Shown: positions 7,355 to 15,281 of the stretch, piece after piece
How the letters are laid out: the number at the start of each line of letters is the position of its first letter
How positions within the stretch are numbered: the stretch's first letter is position 1
DNA from: a bacterium
GTDB lineage: Bacteria > RBG-13-66-14 > B26-G2 > WVWN01
NCBI GenBank assembly: GCA_035529855.1
Contig: DATKVX010000088.1
Location: forward strand, 1-32,048
Length of the DNA stretch: 32,048 nucleotides
Reading direction: 5' to 3'
The notes under the pieces: model-generated
Told to the model about the DNA's origin: nothing
Databases searched by the model: none
Seen by the model: the letters and a program-made list of their open reading frames with translations, nothing else
Made by a program: the position numbers and the translations under genes

Positions 7355-8524
7355 ATGTGTCCTTTTTTCGAAGGCGACGCACGATTGTTGAGAGGCCGTT
7401 GGTTGCGCTGGGGCGCGGCGGCCTTGGCCGTCGTCGCGTTGGCCGCAGGCCGCTCGAAACTCGAGAAAATAAAAGAAGACATCCGGCGCCACGAGGCGGA
7501 CCTGAAGAGGGTAGACGCCGAAGTCAGCCTGTCGGTGGAGTCGATCCACGAGATCGACCGGCGCCTCGAGGACATCGATAAGACCATGGCCGAGCTCTCC
7601 GCCGAGGTAATCGAGACCTCGGGGCGGATGGCGGCGGTGCAGGCCGACCTGGAGGAAGCCGGGCTCGAGCTGGCGGCGCGCGAGGCCGAGCTGGCGCGCC
7701 ACTTACGGCTGGTGTATAAATTGGGGCGTTATCCGACGGTCCGGTTGTTAGTGGGCGCCGAAGAGATGGGCGACTTCGTAAGGCGCGTGCGCTTTACGAT
7801 GACTATAGCGCGAGAGGACCGCCGCCTCGCCCGGGCGGCGGACCGTAAGCGCGTCGAGATCCAGCGGGACCGCGACGCGCTTCAGCGCGAGTTGGATTAC
7901 CTGAAGTCGCTCCAGCAATTGAAGCTGAAGGAGATACGGTTGGCCCGCCTTCGCCGCGACCGCAAGCGGGAGATATTGACGCGGGCTAAGTCCCAACACG
8001 ACGTCCTGAATAAACGGCTGCGGGAATTAAAGAAAGAACGGGCCGAGCTCGAGTCTCTGGTGCGGTCGAAGGCCGGCGGACGGAAGGTAACGCGGGTCCC
8101 CGGTAAAAGCGGGAAGTCGGAAATTCTCGCGCGGCACGGCAAGATAATCAGCCCCGCGTCGGGTCGCCTGGTACGCAGGTTCGGCCGTATCAAAGACGAC
8201 CGTTACGGGACGTTCACCCAAAACGACGGCATAGACATCGAGGCGGCGCTGGGGACGGGGGTGCGCGCCGTAATGAAGGGCAAGGTCGTCTACGCCGACT
8301 GGTTCCTGGGGTACGGCAAGCTGATGGTCGTGGACCACGGCGGCGGTTGTGCGTCCATCTACGCGCACCTGGGCGACTTCACGGCCCGCGTGGGCGAGCG
8401 CGTGGGCGAGGGCCAGACTATCGGCCTGGTCGGCGATACCGGCTACGTCGCCGCGTCGACGCTCCACTTCGAGGTCCGCCAGGACGGCGTCGCGATCGAC
8501 CCGGAACCGTGGATGAGGAAATGA
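7355..8524 (+). CDS. EnvC-like coiled-coil/LytM-domain protein, probable amidase activator
   Basis: This 389-aa protein has a short N-terminal hydrophobic segment (GAAALAVVALAAG), a long charged coiled coil (about residues 35-250) and a C-terminal LytM/M23 domain (about 265-389). In active M23 enzymes zinc is held by His and Asp in HxGxD and by the second His of HxH. Here the first motif reads NDGID (Asn290 replaces the first His, Asp294 is kept), and HLH has become Thr369-Leu-His371. With two conserved histidines lost, it probably binds and activates a cell-wall amidase, as EnvC does, rather than cutting peptidoglycan itself. Its stop overlaps the purN start by 4 bases (ATGA), and a ctpA gene follows, an arrangement common for envC relatives. 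Confidence 0.83.
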   Translation: MCPFFEGDARLLRGRWLRWGAAALAVVALAAGRSKLEKIKEDIRRHEADLKRVDAEVSLSVESIHEIDRRLEDIDKTMAELSAEVIETSGRMAAVQADLEEAGLELAAREAELARHLRLVYKLGRYPTVRLLVGAEEMGDFVRRVRFTMTIAREDRRLARAADRKRVEIQRDRDALQRELDYLKSLQQLKLKEIRLARLRRDRKREILTRAKSQHDVLNKRLRELKKERAELESLVRSKAGGRKVTRVPGKSGKSEILARHGKIISPASGRLVRRFGRIKDDRYGTFTQNDGIDIEAALGTGVRAVMKGKVVYADWFLGYGKLMVVDHGGGCASIYAHLGDFTARVGERVGEGQTIGLVGDTGYVAASTLHFEVRQDGVAIDPEPWMRK

Positions 8525-9177
8525 CGCCGGTGGGTAAACTTCGCATAGGCGTTTTGGCGTCCGGGGGCGGAACCGACACTCAGGCCATAATCGACGCCTG
8601 CGAGGCCGGCCGAATCGAAGGGGACGTCGTCGTCGTCGTAAGCAATAACTCTCGCGCCGGCGTCCTGGAGCGCGCCCGCCGCCACGGCATCCCGGCGCAC
8701 CACCTCTCGAGTTACCATTACTCGGACGACGCCGACCTCGACCGGGCGTTCGTGGAGCTGCTTCGCGGGTGCGACGTCAACCTGGTCGCGTTGGCGGGAT
8801 ATATGAAGAAGCGGGGGCCGGCGTTTCTCGCGGCCTTCCCCAACCGCATTTTGAATATCCACCCGGCGCTCTTGCCCGGGCTCCACGGCGGCGAGGGCAA
8901 GTACGGCATCCGCGTCCACGAGTCGGTGCTGGCCGCGGGCGACGAGGTCACCGGCGTATCGATACACCTCGTCGACGAGGAGTACGACCGCGGCCCGGTG
9001 GTGGCGCGGCGCGAGGTCCCGGTGCTACCGGACGACACGCCGGCGTCGCTGCAGCAGCGGGTGCTGGCGGTGGAGCACGAATTTTACGCGGCGGTCCTGG
9101 CCGCCGTCGAGCGCGGCGAAATAGACCTCGACGCGGTCGCGGCCGGCGAAGGGCCGGTAAATGTAGACGGAGCGTGA
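8521..9177 (+). CDS. purN: Phosphoribosylglycinamide formyltransferase
   Basis: This 218-aa enzyme transfers a formyl group from 10-formyl-tetrahydrofolate to glycinamide ribonucleotide in purine synthesis. The phosphate-binding loop is LASGGGTDTQAIIDA near the N-terminus. The catalytic segment is N112-I-H114-P-A-L-L-P, and the folate-site Asp152 lies in HLVDEEYDRGPVV. ATG 8521 gives the family's usual length and overlaps the preceding stop; an upstream in-frame ATG inside the LytM gene would add non-homologous sequence. Its place between two envelope genes is odd for a purine enzyme and probably reflects tight packing rather than shared function. Confidence 0.93.
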   Translation: MTPVGKLRIGVLASGGGTDTQAIIDACEAGRIEGDVVVVVSNNSRAGVLERARRHGIPAHHLSSYHYSDDADLDRAFVELLRGCDVNLVALAGYMKKRGPAFLAAFPNRILNIHPALLPGLHGGEGKYGIRVHESVLAAGDEVTGVSIHLVDEEYDRGPVVARREVPVLPDDTPASLQQRVLAVEHEFYAAVLAAVERGEIDLDAVAAGEGPVNVDGA

Positions 9178-9181
9178 CGAT

Positions 9182-10684
9182 ATGAAGTTCACCCGGATTT
9201 TACGTTTGATTTATACCGCGCTGGTCTTGGCGGCGTTCGCGGCTTCGCCGGCGATATTCTCGCGGGCCTGGGCCGACGACAACGCCCAGGATTTCGTACG
9301 CGAGATCCAGCTCTTCGACACCGTCGCCAACTACGTGCGACTGAGCTACGTCAAAGACGTCGACGCCCGGCAGCTGGTGCAGGACGCCATCCGCGGGATG
9401 TTGTCCGGCCTCGACGAGCATACCGCCTTCCTCGACGCCGACGATTTCCGCCTCCTCATCAACGACACCGAGGGGGCGTTCGGCGGCCTGGGCATCGAGA
9501 TCGCGGTGACGCCCGAGGACCAGATGCTAACGGTGATGAACGTGCTGGAGGGTACGCCGGCGGAGCGCGCCGGCCTCAGGGCCCGCGATAAAATAATCGA
9601 GATCGACGGCGAGACGACGAAGGGGATTACGACCCGCGAGGCCTTGCTCAAGATGCGCGGCGAGCCGGGGACCGACATCGAGGTCGGCATCGCCCGCAAG
9701 GATTACGCCGAAAAGTTGGACTTCACGATAACGCGGGAAGTTATCCACGTCGATTCCGTGCCGTACTATTTTATGGCGACCGACGACGTGGGCTACGTCC
9801 GCGTCGCCAACTTCGCCCGCGACGACGAACGGAGCACGTCCAAAGACGCCGATAAAGCGTTGGCGGCGTTGAAGGAGGCCGGCGCCAAAAAGTTCATCAT
9901 CGACATGCGCGGCAACCCCGGCGGCCCGCTCGACGAGGCCGTGGCCTTAGCCGGCCTGTTTTTGAAGAAGGACTCGCTCGTCGTCTATACCGCCGGCCGC
10001 TCGAGGCGGTGGGAGGAGCGGAAGTACTTCGTCAAGGGCGAGCCCAAGTATAAAAAAGAGCCCTTCGTCGTCCTTATAGACGACTCCTCGGCCTCGGCGT
10101 CGGAGGTGTTCACCGGCGCGCTGAAGGACCACAAGCGGGCCGTCGTGATGGGCGAGAAGTCCTACGGCAAGGCGTCGGTGCAGACGCTGATACCGCTCGC
10201 GGCCGCGGCCGACGTCGCCCCGGGCCCGGGGCTCAAGATAACCATCGCCTACTACTACTCGCCCGACGGCCACCTCATCGACGGCGAGGGCATCGAGCCT
10301 GAAATAAAATTGGAGCCGGAGGAAATCCCGTTGGTGGTGGGCAAGCTGTTCGCGCTGGGGTATTTCAGGATGTTCGCCGAGGAGTACCACGACGCACACG
10401 GCTCCGCGGCGCTGGCGGACTTCGAGGCCGACGCCGCGGCCTTCGACGAGTTCGTGGCCTGGGTCGACGAGCGCGGCTTCGACTTCTACCCGGAAGGATA
10501 CGCCGAGACGCTGCCGGACAACGGCCGCGAGTTCTACGTCGCCGCCATCGAGAAGGAGCGCGCCGCGGTGATGACGATGCTCACCCGGGAGGTCCTGCGC
10601 GAGGTCGCCGGCGACGCCGAGGCGTACAAGTACTGGCGCCGGCACGACCCCTGGCTCGCCGACGCTGTGGAAGAGCTATCCTAA
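9182..10684 (+). CDS. ctpA: CtpA-type S41 carboxy-terminal processing protease
   Basis: This 500-aa exported serine protease has an N-terminal signal or anchor (residues 8-31, ending at SRAWA), a helical region, a PDZ domain (about 100-190, with GGLGIEI and AGLRARDKIIEIDG) and the S41 catalytic domain. The catalytic Ser305 lies in SSASASEVF and the general-base Lys330 in YGKASVQ; the 25-residue spacing equals that of known CtpA enzymes. The consensus GKGSVQ carries Ala in place of the second Gly. A C-terminal helical domain of about 120 residues follows. The start follows purN by 4 bases, with GGAG upstream. Such proteases trim envelope proteins and cell-wall enzymes, which fits the EnvC-like partner. 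Confidence 0.93.
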   Translation: MKFTRILRLIYTALVLAAFAASPAIFSRAWADDNAQDFVREIQLFDTVANYVRLSYVKDVDARQLVQDAIRGMLSGLDEHTAFLDADDFRLLINDTEGAFGGLGIEIAVTPEDQMLTVMNVLEGTPAERAGLRARDKIIEIDGETTKGITTREALLKMRGEPGTDIEVGIARKDYAEKLDFTITREVIHVDSVPYYFMATDDVGYVRVANFARDDERSTSKDADKALAALKEAGAKKFIIDMRGNPGGPLDEAVALAGLFLKKDSLVVYTAGRSRRWEERKYFVKGEPKYKKEPFVVLIDDSSASASEVFTGALKDHKRAVVMGEKSYGKASVQTLIPLAAAADVAPGPGLKITIAYYYSPDGHLIDGEGIEPEIKLEPEEIPLVVGKLFALGYFRMFAEEYHDAHGSAALADFEADAAAFDEFVAWVDERGFDFYPEGYAETLPDNGREFYVAAIEKERAAVMTMLTREVLREVAGDAEAYKYWRRHDPWLADAVEELS

Positions 10685-10700
10685 CGACGACGCGACGACG

Positions 10701-10724
10701 AAAGCCGCCCCCGAGGGCGGCTTT
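10701..10724 (+). terminator. Rho-independent terminator after ctpA
   Basis: AAAGCCGCCC pairs with GGGCGGCTTT around a CCGA loop and is followed by TCGTTTTT. It closes the three-gene operon. Confidence 0.92.
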
Positions 10725-10737
10725 TCGTTTTTGTGAG

Positions 10738-10767
10738 TTGACAACCGCCGGGGGCGGGGTATATTAT
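10738..10767 (+). promoter_or_regulatory. sigma70 promoter of the R-M gene
   Basis: A consensus TTGACA (10738-10743) is followed by overlapping -10 candidates TATATT (10760-10765, 16-base spacer) and TATTAT (10762-10767, 18-base spacer). The leader carries CCGGAGGGAAG just before the ATG. Confidence 0.82.
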
Positions 10768-10801
10768 AACGAATACCATAATTGATACCCCCGGAGGGAA
10801 G

Positions 10802-13800
10802 ATGACGGCACCGAGTAAAGTAAAGGAATTAGTCGAACGCTTCGACCGGAATAAAGACGTCTATTGCGGGAGCGGTTTTAACGAAACCCAACTCCGCCGC
10901 GAGTTCGTCGACCCGTTGTTCGAGGCCCTCGGCTGGGACGTGGACAACAAACGCGGCGTCTCGCCGCTGTATCAGGACGTCGTTCACGAGTACGGCACCG
11001 AGGTCGAGGGTTCCCAGAAGACCGCCGATTACGCCTTCCGCGTCGGCGAAAAGGTGAAATTTTTCGTCGAGGCCAAAAAGCCCGGCACCCGCCTTAAAGA
11101 CGACGCCGGCCCCGCGCTCCAACTCCGCCGCTACGCTTATTCCGCCGGCCTGCCCCTTTCCATATTGACCGACTTCGAAGAGTTCGCGGCCTACGACGGC
11201 CGCGTTCCGCCGAAGAAGGCCGACGCCGCCTCCCGCGCGCGCGTTATGTATTTCACGTACGACCAATACGTCGACGCGTGGGAGGAAATCGCCGCGGTCT
11301 TTTCGAGGGACGCCGTATGGAGCGGCGCCTTCGATACGTACGCCGACGAGAACCGCGGCGGCAAGGCCGAACCGGTCGACAAAGCGTTTTTGAAGTTGCT
11401 CGAGCACTGGCGCGACGAGCTCGCCCGGAACGTCGCCAACCGCAACCGCGAGAAGGACCTCGACAAGTACGAGCTCAGCGCCGCGGTCCAGGCCATACTC
11501 GACCGCGTCATCTTCCTGCGCGTCGCCGAGGACCGCGGGATTGAGGGCCGCGGCCGGCTCGAGGCGCTCCGGACGGGCGAGGGCGTTTACGCCGGCCTGA
11601 TGGCGTTGTGCCTCGAGGCCGACGACGTATACAACTCCGGCCTGTTCCACTTCCGCGACGAGAAAGGCCGCGCCACCTCGCGCGACGAGCTTACCCCCAC
11701 CCTCCACGTAGACGACGCCATACTGCGTAAAATAATCCGCGAGCTCTCCGAAAGCCCGTACGAGTTCGGCGTCGTACCGGTGGAAATCCTCGGCCAGGTG
11801 TACGAGCAGTTCCTCGGCAAGACGATATGGCTCGACGGCCGCGGCGTCCACATCGACTACAAGCCGGAGGTCCGCAAGGCCAAGGGCGTCTACTACACGC
11901 CGCAGTACATCGTCGAGTACATCGTCAAGAACACGGTGGGGGAGCTGTTGAAGGGGTGCAAGAGCCCGAAGGACGCCGCCAAGCTTAAGATACTCGACCC
12001 GGCGTGCGGCTCGGGCTCGTTCCTGCTGGGCGCGTACCAGCACCTCATCAACTGGCACCTCGAGTGGTACGTGGGCGACGACCCGGGCGGGTATGAGGGC
12101 AAGGTCGTGCCGACGCCCGGGCCCGGGCCCGTGAGCTGGCGCCTCACCGCCGCCGCCAAGAAGGACATCCTGGTCAACAACCTGTTCGGCGTGGACATCG
12201 ACCCGCAGGCGGTGGAGGTAACTAAGCTCTCGCTGCTGCTGAAGGCGCTGGAGGGCGAGAGCCGCGAGTCCGTCGGCGCGCAGACGAAGTTCCTGCGCGA
12301 GCGGATATTGCCGGACCTGGCGGGGAACGTCAAATGCGGCAACTCGTTGATAGGTTCCGACTATTGGGACTTTGCCCGGGGAAAGACAGTGGGCTTAAGC
12401 CCACTGTCCGAACGATCGTTCGAAATAACGGAGGAGGAACGGCGCCGCGTCAACCCGTTCGATTGGGAGGTGGAGTTCGCGGATATAATGAAGGCCGGCG
12501 GCTTCGACGCGGTGATCGGCAACCCTCCGTGGGTTTACCAATTATTAATAGGCGAAGAAAAGGATTATTTAGTAAATAAGTATAAAACATTTGTACCTAC
12601 GGCTGATTTATACGTATGTTTTACTGAGGAGGGTCTAAAACTTACCCGCGGAAATGGGTTTTTTGGGTTAATAGTTCCCAATAAATGGTTACGAGTCGAT
12701 TACGGTGCGAACTTAAGGAGTTTTATTAAGGAATTCGAAATAGTCGAAATGGTTGACTTCCGCGATTTACACGTTTTCGAGGGGGCAACTAATTACCCAT
12801 TGATAATATTGGTTTTGAAAAGCCGACCGAAGAGAAAACCTTCATACGTGCCCGTCAGAAACCTAAGTTTCCGATATTTAAGTGAAGAAGTCGCGGCCAT
12901 AGGGTATAAACTCGAGCCGGGAGCGTTAGACAACGAGGGGTTTTCTCTAGTCCGGCCCAAAACCCAAGGCGTACTCGATAAGATAAATAACGTAGGCACC
13001 CCTTTACGCGAATATGCGGGCGCGAAGATTTACCGGGGCGTACTTACTGGGTTCAATAACGCTTTTATAATTAACCGCGGAACCCGGGACCGCCTTATCG
13101 CGAAAGACCCAAAGTCGGCGGAAATAATCGAACCCTTCGTCTTCGGCGACGACGTTAGGCGGTACTATATTAATTTCCGCGAACGCTTTTTGATATTTAC
13201 GAGGCGCGGTATTCGGATAGAAAGATATCCCGGGGTAAAAGAATATCTTGCTAATTGGCGTGACGAGTTAACACCTAAGAAAACGAGTAAAGAAAAACTA
13301 GGTCGTAAACCCGGGAACTATAAATGGTACGAAATACAAGATACAATCGATTACTTTGCCGAGTTCGATAAACCAAAGATTATCTACGGGCAATTCCAAA
13401 TAGCGCCACATTTCGCTTTAGACAGAACCGGTTTAACATTCGGCAGTAACCATTATATGTTGTTAGGGTTGAGCGCCGACGTGTTGCTATTTTTATTGGG
13501 CGTTCTAAATTCTAAGGTTTATTTCTTCTTTATGAACACAATAGTATCAAGTATACAAGGCGCTACCTTAGTCGCACAAAAAAGCCGTATAGTTAATTTC
13601 CCCATCCCAATATTAAATACTTCCGGTACATTAAAATCCGCGCGGCACGACAATATGGTGGCGTTGGTGGAGGAGATGTTGGAATTGCACAAGCGCCTCG
13701 CCCGGGCCAAATCCGACCCCGACAAGCAGCGCCTCCAACGCGCCGTCGCCACCACCGACCGCAAGATCGATAATCTGGTCTACGAGCTGTACGGCCTGGC

Positions 13801-13831
13801 GGACGAGGAGATAAGGATCGTTGAATCGTAG
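10802..13831 (+). CDS. Single-chain restriction-modification enzyme (type IIG-like)
   Basis: This 1009-aa protein probably both cuts and methylates DNA. Residues 1-130 hold a PD-(D/E)xK nuclease (Asp76 in KTADYAF; Glu90-Ala-Lys92 in FFVEAKKPG). A helical linker is followed by an N6-adenine methylase of the Eco57I type, with the SAM motif at Asp399 (DPACGSGSF) and the catalytic N574-P-P-W577. From about residue 580 to 950 lies the target-recognition region, then a helical tail (LQRAVATTDRKID, LVYELYGL). From about 12540 to 13650 the DNA turns strongly AT-rich with different codons, while both flanks are GC-rich, which suggests the recognition segment was swapped in. A 24 bp palindrome is inserted in frame at 12385-12408. 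Four extra copies of the tail follow downstream. The recognition sequence cannot be predicted. Confidence 0.9.
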   Translation: MTAPSKVKELVERFDRNKDVYCGSGFNETQLRREFVDPLFEALGWDVDNKRGVSPLYQDVVHEYGTEVEGSQKTADYAFRVGEKVKFFVEAKKPGTRLKDDAGPALQLRRYAYSAGLPLSILTDFEEFAAYDGRVPPKKADAASRARVMYFTYDQYVDAWEEIAAVFSRDAVWSGAFDTYADENRGGKAEPVDKAFLKLLEHWRDELARNVANRNREKDLDKYELSAAVQAILDRVIFLRVAEDRGIEGRGRLEALRTGEGVYAGLMALCLEADDVYNSGLFHFRDEKGRATSRDELTPTLHVDDAILRKIIRELSESPYEFGVVPVEILGQVYEQFLGKTIWLDGRGVHIDYKPEVRKAKGVYYTPQYIVEYIVKNTVGELLKGCKSPKDAAKLKILDPACGSGSFLLGAYQHLINWHLEWYVGDDPGGYEGKVVPTPGPGPVSWRLTAAAKKDILVNNLFGVDIDPQAVEVTKLSLLLKALEGESRESVGAQTKFLRERILPDLAGNVKCGNSLIGSDYWDFARGKTVGLSPLSERSFEITEEERRRVNPFDWEVEFADIMKAGGFDAVIGNPPWVYQLLIGEEKDYLVNKYKTFVPTADLYVCFTEEGLKLTRGNGFFGLIVPNKWLRVDYGANLRSFIKEFEIVEMVDFRDLHVFEGATNYPLIILVLKSRPKRKPSYVPVRNLSFRYLSEEVAAIGYKLEPGALDNEGFSLVRPKTQGVLDKINNVGTPLREYAGAKIYRGVLTGFNNAFIINRGTRDRLIAKDPKSAEIIEPFVFGDDVRRYYINFRERFLIFTRRGIRIERYPGVKEYLANWRDELTPKKTSKEKLGRKPGNYKWYEIQDTIDYFAEFDKPKIIYGQFQIAPHFALDRTGLTFGSNHYMLLGLSADVLLFLLGVLNSKVYFFFMNTIVSSIQGATLVAQKSRIVNFPIPILNTSGTLKSARHDNMVALVEEMLELHKRLARAKSDPDKQRLQRAVATTDRKIDNLVYELYGLADEEIRIVES
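12385..12408. repeat. 24 bp perfect palindrome inserted in the R-M coding sequence
   Basis: Two 12-base halves (GACAGTGGGCTT and AAGCCCACTGTC) are perfectly complementary. Its length is a multiple of three. It encodes part of GKTVGLSPLSE, lying between the conserved GNSLIGSDYWDF and NPFDWEVEF blocks, where relatives have a variable loop. Confidence 0.85.
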
Positions 13832-13840
13832 GGGCCGGCG

Positions 13841-13868
13841 GTAGGGGCGACTGGCCAGTCGCCCCTAC
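13841..13868. repeat. 28 bp palindrome P1 (core ACTGG/CCAGT)
   Basis: A perfect 14+14 inverted repeat with arms GTAGGGGCG and CGCCCCTAC. It lies 9 bases after the R-M stop codon, and its right arm runs directly into tail copy 1. Confidence 0.92.
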
Positions 13869-13966
13869 AACGCGCCGTCGACGCCACCGACCGCCAAATA
13901 GACGCGCTGGTCTACGTGCTGTACGGCCTGACGGATGAGGAGATAAAGATCGTGGAGGGTTCGTAG
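13865..13966 (+). pseudogene. R-M tail copy 1 (C-terminal 33 codons only)
   Basis: In frame it reads LQRAVDATDRQID, ALVYVLYGL, TDEEIKIVEGS and then TAG, matching the last 33 or so residues of the R-M protein. There is no start codon or ribosome-binding site, and the 5' boundary is palindrome P1. One conserved Glu is changed to Val (VYVLYGL). Codon choices are closer to the other downstream copies than to the intact gene, so it probably derives from another family member rather than a fresh local duplication. Confidence 0.85.
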
Positions 13967-14012
13967 AGTAATAACAAACCCCTTAAGCTTAATTAATGGG
14001 AGGTTCGATTAA

Positions 14013-14471
14013 ATGGCTGACGACCGAAAAGAACATATAGATAGGTTTATCCAAGATGTTATATCGTCGAGAGACGCTCATCGGATAAGGACTTCCGAGT
14101 TTGTTAGCTTCTCTAGCGTTTTTATTGGTATTCTCTTAGTCGGTTTTGGATACTTAGCGAAAGGACCTAACGTTACAATCTCTTTTTGCTCTTCGGTTTC
14201 TTTCGCATTATCTTTTTTATTTTTCCTAGGAGCAGTATTCATTAGTATAATTAGCTGGCATAAGTCTTTCGCGACCGTACGTTGGCCTTCCGCGAAACGT
14301 TTAACAAGAGCTAATTATATTAAGTACGCCGAACATAACTACGATCTTATTAAAACGAGTTTAAATCGTTGTTCGAAATGGATAACCGTAGCCGGGTTCC
14401 TTTTTTGCGCTGGGTTATTATTCCTCGGGGTGTCGGCGGTGTTATTATTCTTAACCGCCGTCGATTGCTAA
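14013..14471 (+). CDS. Small membrane protein of unknown function
   Basis: This 152-aa protein has about 25 charged N-terminal residues and three predicted transmembrane segments (about residues 30-46, 57-80 and 122-146). A basic stretch (WHKSFATVRWPSAKRLTRANYIKY) lies between the second and third. GGGAGG lies 12 bases before the ATG. The DNA is clearly AT-richer than the chromosome around it and uses different codons, so it looks acquired. It sits between R-M tail copies 1 and 2 and just ahead of a 43-aa gene with a strong ribosome-binding site. I do not recognise a family. Small membrane effectors are common in defence islands, but that role is only inferred from position. Confidence 0.75.
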   Translation: MADDRKEHIDRFIQDVISSRDAHRIRTSEFVSFSSVFIGILLVGFGYLAKGPNVTISFCSSVSFALSFLFFLGAVFISIISWHKSFATVRWPSAKRLTRANYIKYAEHNYDLIKTSLNRCSKWITVAGFLFCAGLLFLGVSAVLLFLTAVDC

Positions 14472-14525
14472 CGGTTTCCCGAATCGACTTAATAAATTTC
14501 GCTTTTCCGGAAAGGAGGTTTTAAT

Positions 14526-14657
14526 ATGGCAGGTAACGGGGAAGAAAATGGCGGACTGAACGATGACGATGGCACGGGCAAATTCGTTAAAGAAAGCGAT
14601 AAAGGAAAAGCCACTCGGCCAACGCCGTCAAAACCCGAAAAATCCGACGACAAATAG
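14526..14657 (+). CDS. 43-aa hydrophilic protein of unknown function
   Basis: The small reading frame starts MAGNGEENGGLNDDD and ends in a Lys/Pro/Ser-rich KPEKSDDK. It is supported by a near-perfect ribosome-binding site (AAAGGAGG, about 8 bases before the ATG) and by its position 54 bases after the membrane-protein gene. The composition, with an acidic N-terminus and basic C-terminal half, suggests a disordered protein. R-M tail copy 2 begins 14 bases after its stop. It has no recognisable family. Confidence 0.6.
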   Translation: MAGNGEENGGLNDDDGTGKFVKESDKGKATRPTPSKPEKSDDK

Positions 14658-14671
14658 AAACCTACAGGACC

Positions 14672-14776
14672 CGCCTCCAGCGCGCCATCGCCGCCACCGA
14701 CCGCAAGATCGACGCGCTGGTCTACGAGCTGTACGGCCTGACGGAGGAGGAAATAAAGATCGTGGAGGGGTCGTAG
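14672..14776 (+). pseudogene. R-M tail copy 2
   Basis: In frame it reads RLQRAIAATDRKID, ALVYELYGL, TEEEIKIVEGS and then TAG. All consensus residues are intact but there is no start codon. It joins abruptly to the 3' flank of the 43-aa gene, and the palindrome P2 follows the stop by a few bases. As in the R-M gene itself, the stop codon is embedded in TCGTAGGGGC. Confidence 0.85.
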
Positions 14777-14782
14777 GGGCGG

Positions 14783-14810
14783 CAGGGGGCGCACAGCTGT
14801 GCGCTCCAAC
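14783..14810. repeat. 28 bp palindrome P2 (core CACAG/CTGTG), degenerate arms
   Basis: The central 16 bases GCGCACAGCTGTGCGC are a perfect palindrome. The outer arms match the GTAGGGGCG/CGCCCCTAC consensus at most positions with a few changes, so this is a decayed copy of the element seen perfectly elsewhere. Confidence 0.8.
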
Positions 14811-14833
14811 ATCGCGGCCCATACGGGCGTAAG

Positions 14834-14853
14834 CCGTTGCGGTCCTGCAACGG
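14834..14853. other. Hairpin in the spacer upstream of the 119-aa gene
   Basis: CCGTTGC pairs with GCAACGG around a six-base loop. The surrounding 14811-14897 is otherwise unassigned spacer ending in a strong ribosome-binding site. It might be a decayed palindrome of the CAACG/CGTTG core type, or a weak terminator without a T run. Confidence 0.4.
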
Positions 14854-14897
14854 GCCCCGGTGGGAAGTTTTCACCCTAAAAGAAGGAGGTATAAACC

Positions 14898-15257
14898 GTG
14901 GCTTGTGAACAATTCGACGTTTGGTATTACATCGTATACCTTCACCGCGACGCGGACCGCGAGGGCGCCTCCCACATATCCGCGGCGCGAATTTGGTGCC
15001 AAGGCTACTGCCGGGGACGGATAGAAAATTTCGAAATCACGTTTTGGCAAGATATGAGCGACGCCCCGGAGAACTTGTCGGCTATAACCCCCGAACGGCT
15101 GGCGGGTTCTTTGCACGTCGCGGCCGCGGAATACCCTTGGTATATCGACTTGTTGCGTAACGAGAAACCGGTGCGCGCCAGGATTTTCACCGAACCGGCG
15201 TTAAACACGTTATGCACCCTTGACGAACGGGTCGGCGAGGGCGAGCCGGCGCCGTAG
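14898..15257 (+). CDS. 119-aa protein of unknown function
   Basis: The start is GTG with AAGGAGGT about 8 bases upstream, which makes translation likely. The sequence is soluble-looking, with many aromatic residues near the N-terminus (FDVWYYIVYLH), a CxxxC pair (WCQGYC, residues 34 and 38) and an acidic end. It matches no family I know. Its GC content is nearer the chromosome's than that of its AT-rich neighbours. The stop codon TAG is supplied by the left arm of palindrome P3 (GTAGGGGCG), so the palindrome's arrival may have set the protein's C-terminus. Confidence 0.7.
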   Translation: MACEQFDVWYYIVYLHRDADREGASHISAARIWCQGYCRGRIENFEITFWQDMSDAPENLSAITPERLAGSLHVAAAEYPWYIDLLRNEKPVRARIFTEPALNTLCTLDERVGEGEPAP

Positions 15258-15281
15258 GGGCGACTGGCCAGTCGCCCCTCC
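15254..15281. repeat. 28 bp palindrome P3 (core ACTGG/CCAGT)
   Basis: Same as P1 except for one base at the right end. Its left arm provides the stop codon of the 119-aa gene and its right arm runs into tail copy 3. Confidence 0.9.

Noticed and set aside
9947-12058. Long minus-strand open frames opposite ctpA and the R-M gene
   Set aside because: They are mirror frames caused by GC-rich codon bias; they show no family motifs, and the opposite strand has clear catalytic motifs.
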